From NCBI RefSeq assembly GCF_023898315.1, contig NC_064617.1:619433000-619496999 (forward strand): a stretch of 64,000 nucleotides of DNA. Reading direction: 5' to 3'. How positions within the stretch are numbered: position 1 is the first letter of the stretch; every line of letters starts with the position of its first letter. Origin of the DNA: Schistocerca nitens (lineage: Eukaryota; Arthropoda; Insecta; Orthoptera; Acrididae). A model generated the notes under the pieces. That model worked only from the letters and a program-made list of their open reading frames with translations, did not search any database and was not told the DNA's origin. A program made the position numbers and the translations under genes. Of this stretch, positions 45,268 through 57,761 are shown in pieces.

Positions 45268-46483
45268 CTCTTGGAGTGGCCTAGCTTTGATACAAAAGTC
45301 TTTGATAAAACGACAGTAATACGAACATAATCCGAGAAAGCTCTCACGTCTCTAGTACTTTTAGTAATAGGAAATTCCGTTATGGATCTCACCTTTTCTG
45401 GGTACGGCCGCACACCTTCATTTGACACAAGGTGTCTAAGTATTTTGATTTCTTTAGCTCCAAAGAGGTACTCTCTTGGATTAAGTTTCAGTCTGCCTTA
45501 TTGGAGACACTTAAGAACGGCCCTCAGTCTTTTTATATGTTCATAAAATGTCTCTGACAACACTATAATGTCATCTAGATAACAAAGACAAATCGGCCAA
45601 TTCAGGTGCCTTTGAAGATTATCCATCATCCGTTCAAAAGCTGCTGGTGCATCACCCAAACCAAACGGCATTGCCTTAAATTAATACAGGCCCTCAGGTT
45701 TTCTCATGGTGAGCCTCATCTACTTCGGTTTGCCAGTGTCCCGAGTACATGTCCATGGTTGAGAAAAACTTAGCCCCCTTCAGACAATCTAGTGCATCGT
45801 CAATTCGTGGAAGAGGGCAAACGTCCTTTTTACTTACCTTATTAAGCTTCCTGTAATCAACACAAAAGCGCCAACTGCCATACTTCTTCCTTACGAAGAC
45901 CACTGGTGTCGACCATGGGGTCTGCGAAGGCTGAATGATATCGTTCTTCATCATTTTCTCTACCTCGTCACGAATTATTCGACATTCCGTTGCTGACATA
46001 CGGTATACTCAGTGGCTTATTGATTGATGGTCTCCAGTGCTAATCCGGTGTTCCACCTTCGATTTGTCTAATTTTGCCCTTCAGCTGTGGGTAGAAGCAT
46101 TCAGAGAAGTCTTGAAGAACGGCAAGTAGCTTCTTCTGTTGTTCCTTAGTGAGGTCTGGTGACACTCGAGCTAGAACTTGTAGTGGTAGCGCTCATTTCG
46201 CCCACAGACTCGGTATGGGGGGTTACTAAGACGCTCAGCTGTTCTTCAATTAACGACTTAGCGTTTGCAATGCACATGCATCTTGGAAGGATCTGCTATT
46301 CTCGCCGACAGTTAACTATCCACAATTCGCCGAATCCGTTCTTAAATGAGACAACAGAGGCTGGGATGACCAAGTTATTCATCAGTGGTATGCTTCTCTT
46401 GCATTCTTACATTCCACTACAAGATCCATGGGTTCATGCATGCCATGACACATGACAGCTACCGTTCTAGCGCTGACTGCAGG
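45268..46483 (-). pseudogene. Gypsy reverse transcriptase (older element)
   Basis: Minus strand. 45694-45999 holds the RT start: IIQPSQTPWSTPVVFVRKK, WRFCVDYRKLNK and FFSTMDMYSGHWQ. The MPFGL and CYLDDIIVLS (catalytic YLDD, about 45565-45595) blocks follow in another frame, then the LNPREYLFGA connection region. Several frameshifts. The piece from 46000 to 46483 links to the protease and is interrupted by the LINE at 46484. Confidence 0.88.
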
Positions 46484-49228
46484 AATGATCACTTCTACAT
46501 CTACATCTAGATGATTATTCTGCAATTCACATTTAAGTGCTTGGCAGAGGGTTCATCGAACCACAATCATACTATCCCTCTGCCATTCCACTCCCGAACA
46601 GCGCGCGGGAAAAACGAACACCTAAACCTTTCTGTCCGAGCTCTGATTTCTGTTATTTTATTTTGATGATTATTCCTACCTATGTAGGTTGGGCTCCACG
46701 AAATATTTTCGCATTCGGAAGAGAAAGTTGGTGACTGAAATTTCGTAAATAGATCTCGCCTCGACGAAAAACGTCTTTGCTTTAATGACTTCCATCCCAA
46801 CTCGCGTATCATATCTGCCACACTATCTACCGTATTACGTGATAATAAAAACTAGCTGCCCTTTTTTGCACCCTTTCGATGTCCTCCGTCAATCCCACCT
46901 GGTAATGATACCACACCGCGCAGCAATATTCTAACAGAGGACGAACGAGTGTAGTGTAAGCTGTCTCTTTAGTGGACTTGTTGCATCTTCTAAGGGTCCT
47001 GCCAATGAAACGCAACCTTTGGCTCGCCTTACCCACAATATTATCTATGTGGTCTTTCCAACTGAAGTTGTTCGTAGTTTTAACACCCAGGTGCTTACTT
47101 GAATTGACAGCATTGAGAATTGTACTATTTATCGAGTAATCGAATTCCAACGGATTTCTTTTGGAACTCATGTGGATCACCTCAATATTTTCGTTATTTA
47201 GCGTCAACTGCCACCTGCCACACCATACAGCAATCTTTTCTAAATCGCTTTGCAACTGATACTGGTCTTCGGATGACCTTACTAGACGGTAAATTACAGC
47301 ATCATCTGCGAACAACCTAAGAGAACTGCTCAGATTGTCACCCAGGTCATTTATATAGATGAGGAACAGCAGGGGTCCCAGGAAGCTTCCATGGGGAACA
47401 CCTGATACCACTTCAGTTTTACCCGATGATATGCCGTCTATTACTAGGAACTGCGACCTTCCTGACAGGAAATCACGAATCCAGTCGCACAACTGAGACG
47501 ATACCCCATAGGCTCGCAGCTTGATTAGAAGTCGCTTGTGAGGAACGGTGTCAAAAGGCTTCCGGAAATCCAGGAACACGGAATCAACCTGAGATCCCCT
47601 GTCGATAGCGGCCATTACTTCATGCGAATAAAGAGCTAGCTGCGTTGCACAAGAACGATGTTTTCTGAAACCATGCTGATTACGTATCAATAGATCTTTC
47701 CGTTCGAGGTGATTCATAATGTTTGAATACAGTATATGCTCCAAAACCCTACTGCAAACCGACGTCAATGATATGGGTCTGTAGTTCGATGGATTACTCC
47801 TACTACCCTTCTTAAGCACTGGTGCGACCTGCTTAATTTTCCAATCTGTAGGTACAGATCTATCGGTGAGCGAGCGGTTGTATATGATTGCTAAGTAGGG
47901 AGCTATTGTATCAGCGTAATGTGAAAGGAACCTAATCGGTATACAATCTGAACCTGAAGACTTGCCCGTATCAAGCGATTAGAGTTGTTTCGCAACCCCT
48001 AAGGTATCTACTTCTAAGGAACTCATGCTAGCAGCTGTTCGTGTTTCAAATTCTGGAATATTGCATTCGTCTTCCCTGGTGAAGGAATTTCGGAAAACTG
48101 CGTTCAGTAACTCCGCTTTAGCGGCACAGTCGTCGGTAACAGTACCATCGGCACTGCGCAGCGAAGATATTGACTGCGTCTTGCCGCTTGTGTACTTTAC
48201 ATACGACCAGAATTTCTGCGGATTTTCTACCAAATTTCGAGACAATGTTTCGTTGTGGAACCTATTAAAGGCATCTCGCATAGAAGTCCGTACCAAAGTA
48301 GGCGTGTTTGTAAATTTTAGCCAATCTACGGGATTTCGCGTTCTTCTGAACTTCGCATGCTTTTTCCGTTGCCCCTGCAAGAGCGTTCGGACCTGTTTTG
48401 TGTACCATGGGGGATCAGTTCCATCTCTTACCAATTTATGAGGTATGAATCTCTTAATTTCTGTGGCTACTATATCTTTGAATTTGAGCCACATCTCGTC
48501 TACATTTGCATAGTCAGTTCGGAAGGAATGGAGATTGTCTCTTAGGAAGGCTTCTAGTGACACTTTATCCGCTTTTTTAAATAAAATTATTTTGCGTTTG
48601 TTTCTGGTGGATTTGGAAGAAACGGTATTGATCCTAGCTACAACGGCCTTGTGATCACTAATCCCTGTATCAGTCATGATGCTCTCTATTAGCTCCGGAT
48701 TGTTTGTAGCTAAGAGGTCAAGTGTGTTTTCGCAACCATTTACAATTCGCGTGGGTTCGTGGACTAACTGGTCGAAATAATTTTCGGAGAAAGCATTTAG
48801 GAGAATCTCGGAAGATGTTTTCTGCCTACCACCGATTTTGAACAAGTATTTTTGCCAACATATCGAGGGAAGGTTGAAGTCCCCACCAACTATAACCGTA
48901 TGAGTGGTGTATTTATTTGTTACGAGACTCAAATTTTCTCTGAACTGTTCAACAACTATATCATCGGAGTCTGGGGGTCGGTAGAAGGAGCCAATTTTTA
49001 ACTTAGTTCGGCTGTTAAGTATAACCTCCACCCATACCAATTCGCACGGAGTATCTACTTCGACTTCACTACAAGATAAACCACTACTGACAGACACAAA
49101 CACTCCACCACCAATTCTGCCTCATCTATCTTTCCTGAACACCGTCTGAGACTTCGTAAAAATTTCTGCAGAACTTATTTCAGGCTTTAGCCAGCTGTCT
49201 GTACCTATAACGATTTCAGCTTCTGTCT
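46484..49228 (-). mobile_element. CR1-like LINE, nearly complete EN-RT, 5' truncated
   Basis: Minus strand, about 2.75 kb. Endonuclease (47979-49228): IVIGTDSWLKPE, VIVGGDFNLPSICW, then GISDHKAVVARI; the N-terminal Asn motif is missing because of 5' truncation. RT (46827-47978): NYRPISLTSVCSRVLEH, GFRKHRSCATQLA, VFLDFRKPFDTVPH, GVPHGSFLGPLLFLIYIND and an intact FADDAVIYR. EN and RT are in one frame, broken by a single TAA at 47979-47981. A frameshift near 46825 separates the C-terminal block (46567-46821). The 3' end is a GATGTA repeat at about 46484-46510. Inserted in the Gypsy pol between protease and RT. Confidence 0.9.
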
Positions 49229-49591
49229 CCACACACTCGGATGCGCATCTTCCTCTCCACAGTATCTCATTCTGTCTACCATAATCTTCGAGCGACCACA
49301 ATCTATAATCGCCTGAGAAGCTTTCAAAAAGTCCCATCCGATAATGATGTCATGACTACACTCTTGTAATACGATTAATTCTAAGGGCTGTGTATGGCAA
49401 CTTATTCTTCCTGTAGATTTTACATATTTCACATTATCCACCTTCACCAGAGATGTTTTGCTGTCGACAAATACGGTTTTCTGCAACTGACGACGGTTCT
49501 TCTCCGAAATGACTGGATATGAAGCTCCAAAGTCCACAAGAGCTTGGGCTGGTCGGCCGTCCATGAGATTATCGACGTAGTTTCCCATCAT
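49229..49591 (-). pseudogene. Gypsy protease (older element)
   Basis: Minus strand. ALVDFGASYPVIS stands where aspartic proteases have D-T/S-G; here Thr is replaced by Phe. Downstream is the HDIIIGWDFL block. It ends at the LINE insertion. The catalytic Asp is present, but the Thr is changed. Confidence 0.8.
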
Positions 49592-51123
49592 TTTTGTATT
49601 GATCGACGGCGGAGGATTTTTCTCTTCGGCGGTCGCACCTCCAAGGAAGATCGCACCCTTTAGTTTTCCTGGTTGCGGCAGCTGGGTGAGCTTCTAAACG
49701 GCGATGGAGACCTTGATCGACGTGTTGGGGAGCGTCCTCTGCAGCGGATAGCTTGAAGCGATGGTGATCTACGTCGTCCTGCACCCATATCTTCCTGTTC
49801 ATCTTCGTCGTCCCGGAGTTGGCGTCGGCTAAGATCGGTCTGCTGCCTTCTGGAGCGGGCGTCATCAAATAACCGCCGCCTTTCTCGACAATAGCGCACC
49901 ATATGTCCCGGTCTTCCGCAGTGGAAACATACTGTTTTTTTTTTATCTTGGGTCCTATAGACGTCCGTCTTCCTTGGTGCCCAACAGGTTCCTCATGCGG
50001 CATTGTACGAACGTACCTCCGCCTGGGTCTCGACTTTTTCACCGTTTTAAAGGGAAATGAAGGGCGAAGGATTGGATTCAATGTCTGTTCCACTTCCTCC
50101 CTTATGACCACTTGAAGCATCTCGGTTTTTTGCTCCCCGTGCAATCCAAGTGTCTTTTTGAACTTCCTCTCTCACTATCTGACGAAGAACACTTGTGAAA
50201 TTAGTTGCTTCCTCCATCACAGAGGCCGGCCGAAGTGGCCGAGCGGTTAAAGGCGCTGCAGCCTGGAACCGCGAGACCGCTACGGTCGCAGGTTCGAATC
50301 CTGCCTCGGGCATGGATGTTTGTGATGTCCTTAGGTTAGTTAGGTTTAACTAGTTCTAAGTTCTAGGGGACTAATGACCTCAGCAGTTGAGTCCCATAGT
50401 GCTCAGAGCCATTTGAACCATTTCCATCACAGATATCGATACGACGTTTGGAAGCCGTTCAAACTTCTTGCGTGTAATTCTGTTTTGATTCATTGTCTCG
50501 ATATACTGGCACCATGGTATGAAGTCGTCTGCTGTCGAAATCTCCTTCAGGAGTAGGGCTTGATGTCCTCAGCAACACCTTTCATGAGATGTGCAACCTT
50601 ATCTTCCTCCTTCATTCTAGGATATACTATTTTACATAGCTCCAAGACGTCTTGAATGTAGGATGCTGTAGTTTCTCCTGACTGTGCCCTGTACTTTATC
50701 TTCAGCCTTGCACTTCTGTCGTTGTGTGTCGCCGAAATACTTGCGCAGTTCCACCTGGAATTGTTCACAGCTTGTGAACTTCTTCTCGTTGTTCTCATAT
50801 CATTACTTGGCAGTGCCTTCCAAGTAGAAAAATACGCTAGCCAAACACATGGTGCCATCCCATTTGTTAAATTTGGCTATACGCTATACTTTCAGCCACT
50901 TGTCTGGATCTTGGCCATTGTCACCGGAGAACCCGGAAGTATGTCTCATGTGGTGGCACACAGTTGTTATCATCGTAGCGTTCTCGTCTTCTTCTGTCTC
51001 CGATAGATTGCAACCTGCTGAATATGGCTCGAACTCGGGTTTCTCGCCACGTAAACGGCGGCTCTGTAGTAGCCTGATGGGAGCCATTGTGTCGTCGATA
51101 ATGTGCGCTGCTACAAGTTCCAA
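49592..51123 (-). pseudogene. Gypsy Gag (older element), broken, with CCHC zinc knuckle
   Basis: Minus strand, in several frames: an N-terminal piece (50884-51123) and a capsid-like piece (50547-50858, with YIQDVLELCKIVYPRMKEED and KVAHLMKGVAEDI). After the SINE at 50224-50422, a basic stretch leads to a zinc knuckle CFHCGRPGHMVRYC (about 49890-49931, C-x2-C-x4-H-x4-C, intact). An SPTRRSRSPSPFRSSPS tail follows. Frameshifts prevent a full product. Confidence 0.85.
50224..50422 (+). repeat. type A SINE, + strand
   Basis: 199 bp with A box TGGCCGAGCGG (50237-50247), B box GGTTCGAATCC (about 50291-50301) and tail GCCATTTGAACCATT. Flanked by an 11-bp duplication TCCATCACAGA (50213-50223 and 50423-50433). 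Inserted in gag. Confidence 0.92.
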
Positions 51124-51138
51124 TACCCAGCATCTCCA
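51121..51138 (-). other. primer-binding site of the older Gypsy element
   Basis: Minus strand TGGAGATGCTGGGTATTG, close to the 5' LTR end. It looks like the complement of a tRNA acceptor/T-arm. About nine bases separate it from the LTR edge I chose, so that edge may be off. Confidence 0.45.
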
Positions 51139-51147
51139 CTAGAATAT

Positions 51148-51470
51148 TTTTACGTAGAAGAATGTGTATTTAGATGAATGACGAACACTGACTTCACTTA
51201 ACGAAGGTTTATTCAGCACTTGCACATACAAGAGCGCGGAGCGAACTGCCTCCAGCCAGAACACGTACAGTATATATACGGCTACAGAACATTCCAGTAC
51301 AATGATTGTTGACATTAGTGGAAACGTCTAGAATGTACTCGAACCGAATATAGAAATTACAATTGAACAGTCCAGCTGAGATTTAAACTCACGCCTTTCC
51401 ATGCAACAGTTCAGTATCACAACCACTACACCACAGTGTTATTCAGCTTCTACTGCGCCAATATTGATTG
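51148..51470 (-). repeat. 5' LTR of the older Gypsy element
   Basis: About 323 bp. In element orientation it starts TGGCGCAGTAGAAGC. Followed on the + strand by the ATAT duplication. Confidence 0.8.
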
Positions 51471-51474
51471 GATA

Positions 51475-52800
51475 ATTCATAACGTAAAGGGACATGGAAA
51501 GGTAATAGTCATGGAAGACTGGAATGAGATTGTAGGAAAAGGAGTAAAAGAAAGGGGTACGTGAGGATATGGGCTTGATACTACGAATGAGAGAGGAGAA
51601 AGACTAACTGAGTTGTGCAATAAATATCAGCTAGTAATAGAGAATATTTTGTTCAAGAATCACAAGAGGATGAGGTGTACTTGAAAAGGGCCGGGAGATA
51701 CGGGAAGATTTGAGTTAGGCAGAGATTCTGAAATCAGATACTGGATTGTAAGACGTACCCAGGAGCAGATATAGACTCACATCACAATTTAGTAGAGATT
51801 AAGAGTAGGCTGGAGACGTGCCAGGAAGTACCAAAGCGCAAAGAAGTGGGAAATGGAAGCGCAAAATAATAAACAGAAATTCTTCGCTTACTCTGAAGTT
51901 GTAGATAGTGTGATGAGGAGTAGCTCAGTAGGCATTTCAGTTGGAGAGGAATGGACCTTTTTAAAATTTTTACAGAATTTGGAAAGAAAAACATAGGTAC
52001 AAAGAAAGTAACGTCGAAGAAACTATGGGTAACAAAAGAAATACTTCAGTTTTTTTATGAAAGAAGGAAGTACAAGAATATTCAGGGAAATTCAGGAATA
52101 CAGAAATACAAGTATTTTATGAATGAAATAAACAGGAAGTGAAGATAAGCTATAGCATAATTACGGCTGAAAATGTGAAGAAATCAAAAAGAAATGATTG
52201 CCCGAAGGACTGTCTCAGCATATAGAGAAGTCAAAACAACCTTCGACCAAATAAAAAGCAGGGGTGGTATCGTTAATAGTGCAGTGAAAATTGCAGAGTT
52301 GAATGCAGAGGAAAGAGCGGATAGATGGAAAGAGTACATTGAAGACCTCTGTGAGGGGGAAGACTTGTCTGGTGACATGTTAGAAGAGGAGGCAGGAGTC
52401 GATTAGCGGGTAGGTGTCCAGTACTAGAATCAGAATTTAAACGAGCTTCGGAAGGCTTAAGATAGAATATGGCAGAAGGGATGGCTAACACTCCATAAGG
52501 ATTACTAAAATCATTGACGGAAGCGGCAATAGAACGACTATTCACGTTGCTGTGTAGAATGTATAAGTCTAGCAATATACCATCTGACTTTCGGAAAAAC
52601 ATTATCCACTCAATTCAGAAAATAGCAAGAGCGGACAAGTATGAAACTTATCGCGCAGTCAACTTCACATCTCATGCACTCAAGTTGTTGACAAGAATTA
52701 GATACAGAAAAATGGAAAATAAAATTGAGGATGTATTAGACAAGGACAAAACAATCTGTTTTCTTCGGAGCACTGTAGATGGTGTAGAACTGGAGTGAGC
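51475..52800 (+). pseudogene. RTE-type LINE, endonuclease end and RT start
   Basis: Continues 42395-42553. Translation in broken frames: WIIHNVKGHGKVIVMEDWNE, then LDTTNERGERLTELCNKYQL (endonuclease). A linker follows with YREVKTTFDQIKSRGG and AELNAEERADRWKEYIEDL (52194-52406). The start of RT is at 52514-52798, with SDFRKNIIHSIQKIARADKYETYRAVN. Sequence is lost beyond about 52790, so the RT active site is absent. Many stops. Confidence 0.8.
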
Positions 52801-54481
52801 TGGCCATATGACCATCCATTGCTGACATACGTCATGACAGTGAAGTGTGTTCGGTATTACTTCGTACACGATGGTTAGGAGAGGTGGGCTTCAGAGCAGT
52901 GCAGCAGCTGTCATGGTAGGGAAGCTGGACAGGAGTAGAAATTATTAGTGAACACATAAATGCAGTAAAAAAGAAGTTTTACTTAACTTGCAGGTTTCTC
53001 CAAGCATTGCGAAGAAACCTTGAAAATGAACAAACAGCAATAAATTCCAGCTGTTGTAAGAAGCAAACTAAAGAGCGTCATGCAGTGTGAGGTTCCTGCT
53101 ATTAAAGTATGAGCGTACTGTTGAGAGCTGGTTAAGACTGAAGACTGTCGAAGACTGCGACTGAGATGGGGACATGCAGATGCCACTGGCCATCCTACAT
53201 TGTGGGGTCAGGCGGCGCGTGTAGTCTGAGCTGCTGAAGGCGGGGCCCAGTGGGCATGCAACATCGGATCCATCGTGTCCCCGCGCGACCGTTATCGGCG
53301 ACTGTGAGACGCTGGTGAGTGTGGTATCGATCTATTATACCACAGTATGTGCCAGTCGATTGTACGGAATCAGCGCAATAAGGGTGGTCACTGTGAACGT
53401 GTGACAGAATGGCAGGAAGGAGCTACCCTGCTTGATAACGCACACTATCACATTGTGACTGAAGTTACTCTAATTTTAGGTGTACAACACGTAATGTCCA
53501 GCGTATTTTTGAGATTACTTTATACAGGTAGCTTGCAACAGCTACTAAGCATTTGAAAAAAAAAAGAAACCTTATCATAGCCATCAGATATACGTATTCA
53601 AATTTATTCTTTACCAGTTTCGGTTAATATGCCCATCATCATGGGAAGTCTAAGAAAAAAGGAAAAGAAAGGCATGTAGTATCAACAGACCAAAAAAAGT
53701 AAAAATCTCAACATTATACTTCTGTACATCGAAATGATGGTTACTGTTCACAAAACAATACATCAGATTGCTCAAAAATGCATACTGCTCATTGATGACC
53801 CAACGGCACACCAAATAAACGATGTTTCACGGTGGTGTATATAATATAGATAATTTGGGTAATGTTGTGAATCATGCAAATAGTCAAATTCCAATATATA
53901 ACAGGTTGCGTAAAGACTGCTCAAAGTTGACAGTGTCATCGAAGTTATACGTAACCAAAGAATATAATATCAACGACTAAAGCATATGAAGTTCTATATC
54001 ACAGTTTCATGTGATATCAAGTCTATATCATAGTCAGTAGAAAAAGAAAGAGAGTATGATTAATAAAATACTATTTCATTGTTGGTAACATGCTGTGGTT
54101 ACTGCAAACAGTCGATCTAAGTTAAGTATAAAAAGAGGAGGACTATCATAGATAACGCTACGTCCTGAAAATATGGCAGCTGAATAAATTGTATGTTTTA
54201 AATGTAAAATAAAGTAACTATTTTTTGGCATTACAGTAGCTCTACATAAAACACATTTCTATGTAGTAATGACATCAATTAGGTTGTCATTATAGTGACT
54301 CAGTGCCACAATTCCATATTTAAGACTCGTTATCAAGTGCCATTCTTTATAAATATAACAAAAGTTAATGATATCGACACATAAATGAGTTCAGAATTTC
54401 AAAGGAAGGCATACTGGAATCAATGTTTCAGCTTTCACATCGTAAACTATCAGCTGTCTTTATGATTGAGGTTTAACACTA
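52801..54481. other. no recognisable gene
   Basis: A GC-richer stretch at 53190-53320, otherwise AT-rich. Only frames below 70 codons. Confidence 0.45.
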
Positions 54482-54885
54482 TACATACAGGGTGTTCCAA
54501 GAAACACCGACACGCTTTAGGGTCAGTTTCCTAACACTAAAACAGGACAAAATGTCTAGTAAACAGGGGATCTAAAATGCTTACCTTATGAGCTGTCAGC
54601 ACTTACTCATTTTCGATACTACGAAACACATCTCTTCAACTGGGAGAACTCCTTCTAGAAGGAGGTAGTATGGATCAAAACAAGGAAAATATGGCCAGTA
54701 AACATGGGGTCTAAAATGCATAGCTTAAGAGCTACGAGCAGTTGCTCATCTTCGACAGCGTGAAACACATCTCTTCTACTGAAAAATTTCTCATATCTCT
54801 TAAGCTATGCATTTTAGAGCCCAAATTTACTAGAGACCTTTTTTTTTATTTTGGTGTCGCTGTTGTCTGGGGCACCCTGTATGTA
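54482..54885. mobile_element. foldback MITE-like element
   Basis: 404 bp with terminal inverted repeats starting TACATACAGGGTG (54482-54494 and inverted 54873-54885). The inner part holds three related blocks: direct copies starting near 54548 and 54686 (about 138 bp apart), and an inverted copy at about 54790-54850. The words TCTAAAATGCATAGCTTAAG (54710-54729) and CTTAAGCTATGCATTTTAGA (54799-54818) are inverted copies. No coding frame. Superfamily not assigned. Confidence 0.7.
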
Positions 54886-55658
54886 GAATACAAAGTATAA
54901 CTTTAAATTGACCTTGACATTTGTCAAGATAAACAGACATATAATGTGAAAGGCGAGTTAGAAATTAATGTAAACAGCGAATGCTGGAGACAGTGAGGTA
55001 ATCGAAAAAAATTTTTATACAATTGCACAAGCAATGAAAACGTATCATGAACTTATACAATGTATGGACTCATATTATTGGCCTATAATAAAACATAAAA
55101 GTAACAAAATTTAGGCTTTGGGTTACAAATGACATAAACTTTGGGTTTAACTGATAACAAAAATTAAAACTGACCTTATACATTTCACTAATCATACAAA
55201 GAAAACATATTAAGGAACTGTATATGTTATAAACCTAAAATCAGAGGTCAATAATAAATACATAAATGCAGCTAACCTAGACCTGAAATGACATGAATGC
55301 AACAAACCTAGGTCCAGCATTTCAAGTGACTTAAACATCGGGTTACAGATAATATAAACGTAACCGGTCAGTAATAAAACATCTGGTTTGATCGACTAAG
55401 TATATGAATTATGAAGAAACAGCCGTAGACCGGAATAAACGATTTATACCTTCAAATCAAGGCAAACGGGCAACAAGAAGCTACGTGTTTATACCTAGTC
55501 CACAGGCTACAGAACACTCAAACTTTAGCTTCAACTGTTAATTAGGTCAGACCTTATACATATTCAGGAAAATTCGTTATCTGTGTTTCCAGTGATAGAG
55601 ACGGGAGCGGATGTCGGAATGGTCATAACAAATGGACACGATAACTGTAACGGATCAT
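54886..55658. other. no recognisable gene
   Basis: AT-rich sequence without frames over 60 codons. Confidence 0.45.
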
Positions 55659-55660
55659 TA

Positions 55661-57007
55661 CACTGATCAGCCAAAGAAACTGATGAGGCGTGCGTATTCA
55701 AATACAGAGATAAGTAAACAGGAAGAGTACGGCGCTGCGGTCGGCAACGCCTATGTAAGACAACAAGTGTCTGGCGCAGTTGTTAGATCGGTTACTGCTG
55801 CTACAATAGTAGGTTATCAGATGGTTCAAATGGTTCAAATCGTTCTGAGCACTATGGGACTAAACATCTGTGGTCATCAGTCGCCTAGAACTTAGAACTA
55901 CTTAAACCTAACTAACCTAACGACATCACACACATCCATGCCCGAGGCAGGATTCTAACCTGCGACCGTAGCTGTAGGTTATCAGGATTTAAGTGAGTTT
56001 GAACGTGATGTTAGAGTCGGCTGACGAGCGATGGGACATAGCATCTCCGAAGCAGCTTTGAAGTGGGGATTTTTCCGTACCACCATTTCACGAGTGTACT
56101 ACAGAATATCAGGAATCCGATAAAACATCTAATTTCCAACATCGCTGCGGCCGGAAAAGGATCGTGCAAAAACGGGACCAACGACGACTGAAGAGAATCG
56201 TTCAGCTTGACAGAAATGCAACCCTTCGTCAAATTGCTGCAGGTTTCAGTGCTGGGCCACCAACAAGTCTCAGGGTGCGAACCGTTCAACGGAACATCAT
56301 CGATATGCGCTTTTGGAGACGAAGGCCCACTCGTGTAACCTTGATGACTGCTCGACACAAAATATTACGCCTCGCCTGGTCCCGTCAACACCCACATTGG
56401 ACTTTTGATGACTGGAAACATGTTACAGGTCAAACGAGTCTCATTTCAAATTGTACTGAGCGGATGGATGTGTACGGGTATGGACACAACCTCATGAATC
56501 CATGGACCCTGAATGTCAGTAAACGTGTGGGGCGTGTGCAGTTTGAGTGATATGCTACCCCTGATACTTCTAGATACGACTCTTGACAGCTGACACATGC
56601 GTAAACATCCTGTCTGATCACCTGCATCGGTTCATTTCCCTTGTGCATTCCGACGGACTTGGGCAATTCCAGCAGAATAATGCGGCACCCCACACGTCAA
56701 GAATTGCTACAGACTGGCTCTAGGAACACTCTTCTCAATTTAAACACTTCCGCTGTCCACCAAACGTTCCCGACATGAACATGATTGAGTATATCTGGGA
56801 TGCCTTGCAACGTGCTGTTCAGAAGAGATCTCCACCCCCTCGTACGGCTCTATGGACAGCCCTGCAGGATTCATGGTGTAAATTCCCCACAGCAGTACTT
56901 CAGATATTATTCGAAGCCACGCCACGTCGTGTTGCGGCATTTCTGCGTGCTCGTGAGTGCCCTACACGATGTTAGTCAAGTGTACCAGTTTCTTTGGCTC
57001 TTCAGTG
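55661..57007 (+). mobile_element. Tc1-like transposon, inactive
   Basis: Terminal inverted repeats: left CACTGATCAGCCAAAGAAAC (55661-55680), right GTTTCTTTGGCTCTTCAGTG (about 56988-57007), with TA on both sides (55659-55660 and 57008-57009). Transposase remains on the + strand: helix-turn-helix region at about 55990-56120 (FERDVRVG, then KWGFFRTTISRVYYRISG), middle at 56164-56550 (RRLKRIVQLDRNATLRQIA), and C-terminal part at 56775-56975 (MNMIEYIWDALQRAV with the Glu, then RRVAAFLRAR). Stops and frameshifts are frequent. A SINE interrupts the N-terminal part. Confidence 0.9.
55821..55973 (-). repeat. type A SINE, 5'-truncated, minus strand
   Basis: 153 bp lacking the first part of the tRNA-like head. 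Flanked by the 12-bp duplication GTAGGTTATCAG (55809-55820 and 55974-55985). Inserted in the Tc1-like element. Confidence 0.9.
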
Positions 57008-57009
57008 TA

Positions 57010-57750
57010 TAACAGACAGAAAGCAAAGGAATTAAAAGCACCATTATAAAACTAAAAACTGCAATTTAAACACAAATCAAATATAGCCACTAAAAGGACG
57101 GAAGCTGCACAAACATGTTTGGCTAAAACTTTAAGACAATTAAAATTACTGCAGAATATAAGCAAAGGCAGTTATTGTTATATGCTGTTAAGTATATTCG
57201 ACTTTGAATTCTCAAAATGAATATAGCTTAAGCATAACAAACAACGTTATACTGAAAGGTTTCTGTAGCTTGTAATAATAAAAAGAAACACACCGCTCAT
57301 CTTTATCACGAGATTCAGTGGAATCACTCAGGATAAATGACACTGGCGAACACAAACAGAAAATGGCCATCATGGATAACAGCAGTAAGTTAATTTCAAT
57401 GTCAATCTCCTGTGAGATACGAAAGGATGTTTAACACAAGGTTCTCACCAAAAGCATTTTCCGCTGTGACTGTTCTCGAGTAACAATTTCACAGCCATAG
57501 GTGTTGTGTGGTAATGTTAATGCATTTGGGCTCACTTCCTTGTTAAGGTACTTCTCGAAGTTAACAGCCAGACCTGAACTTCTGGAAACGCAGCATAAGC
57601 AAGCAGAATTCTTCCACTCAGCCACAACAAGGAGCGATATGATCGAATAGCATACTTAAGCCATGAGTGGAGGCCCTGTCCGCACTTCCTTTGGCACATG
57701 ACTCCCTTCGCGAGACCAACCACTCCTCTCAAGTTGGAATATGTCACTTT
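57010..57750. other. no recognisable gene
   Basis: AT-rich sequence; frames below 75 codons without motifs. Confidence 0.45.
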
Positions 57751-57761
57751 CCTCCTCTGGG

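Larger units (their letters stand above)
42554..51470 (-). mobile_element. older Gypsy LTR element with four insertions
   Basis: Minus strand. 5' LTR (51148-51470), gag, protease, RT, RNase H, integrase, 3' LTR (42554-43087). Target duplication ATAT (42550-42553 and 51471-51474); the empty site restores the frame of the RTE endonuclease. The LTRs differ at many positions, so the element is much older than the one at 11196-20866. Its frames are broken. Inserted later: a SINE in the 3' LTR (42670), a SINE in RNase H (44702), a CR1-like LINE in pol (about 46484-49228) and a SINE in gag (50224). Confidence 0.88.
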
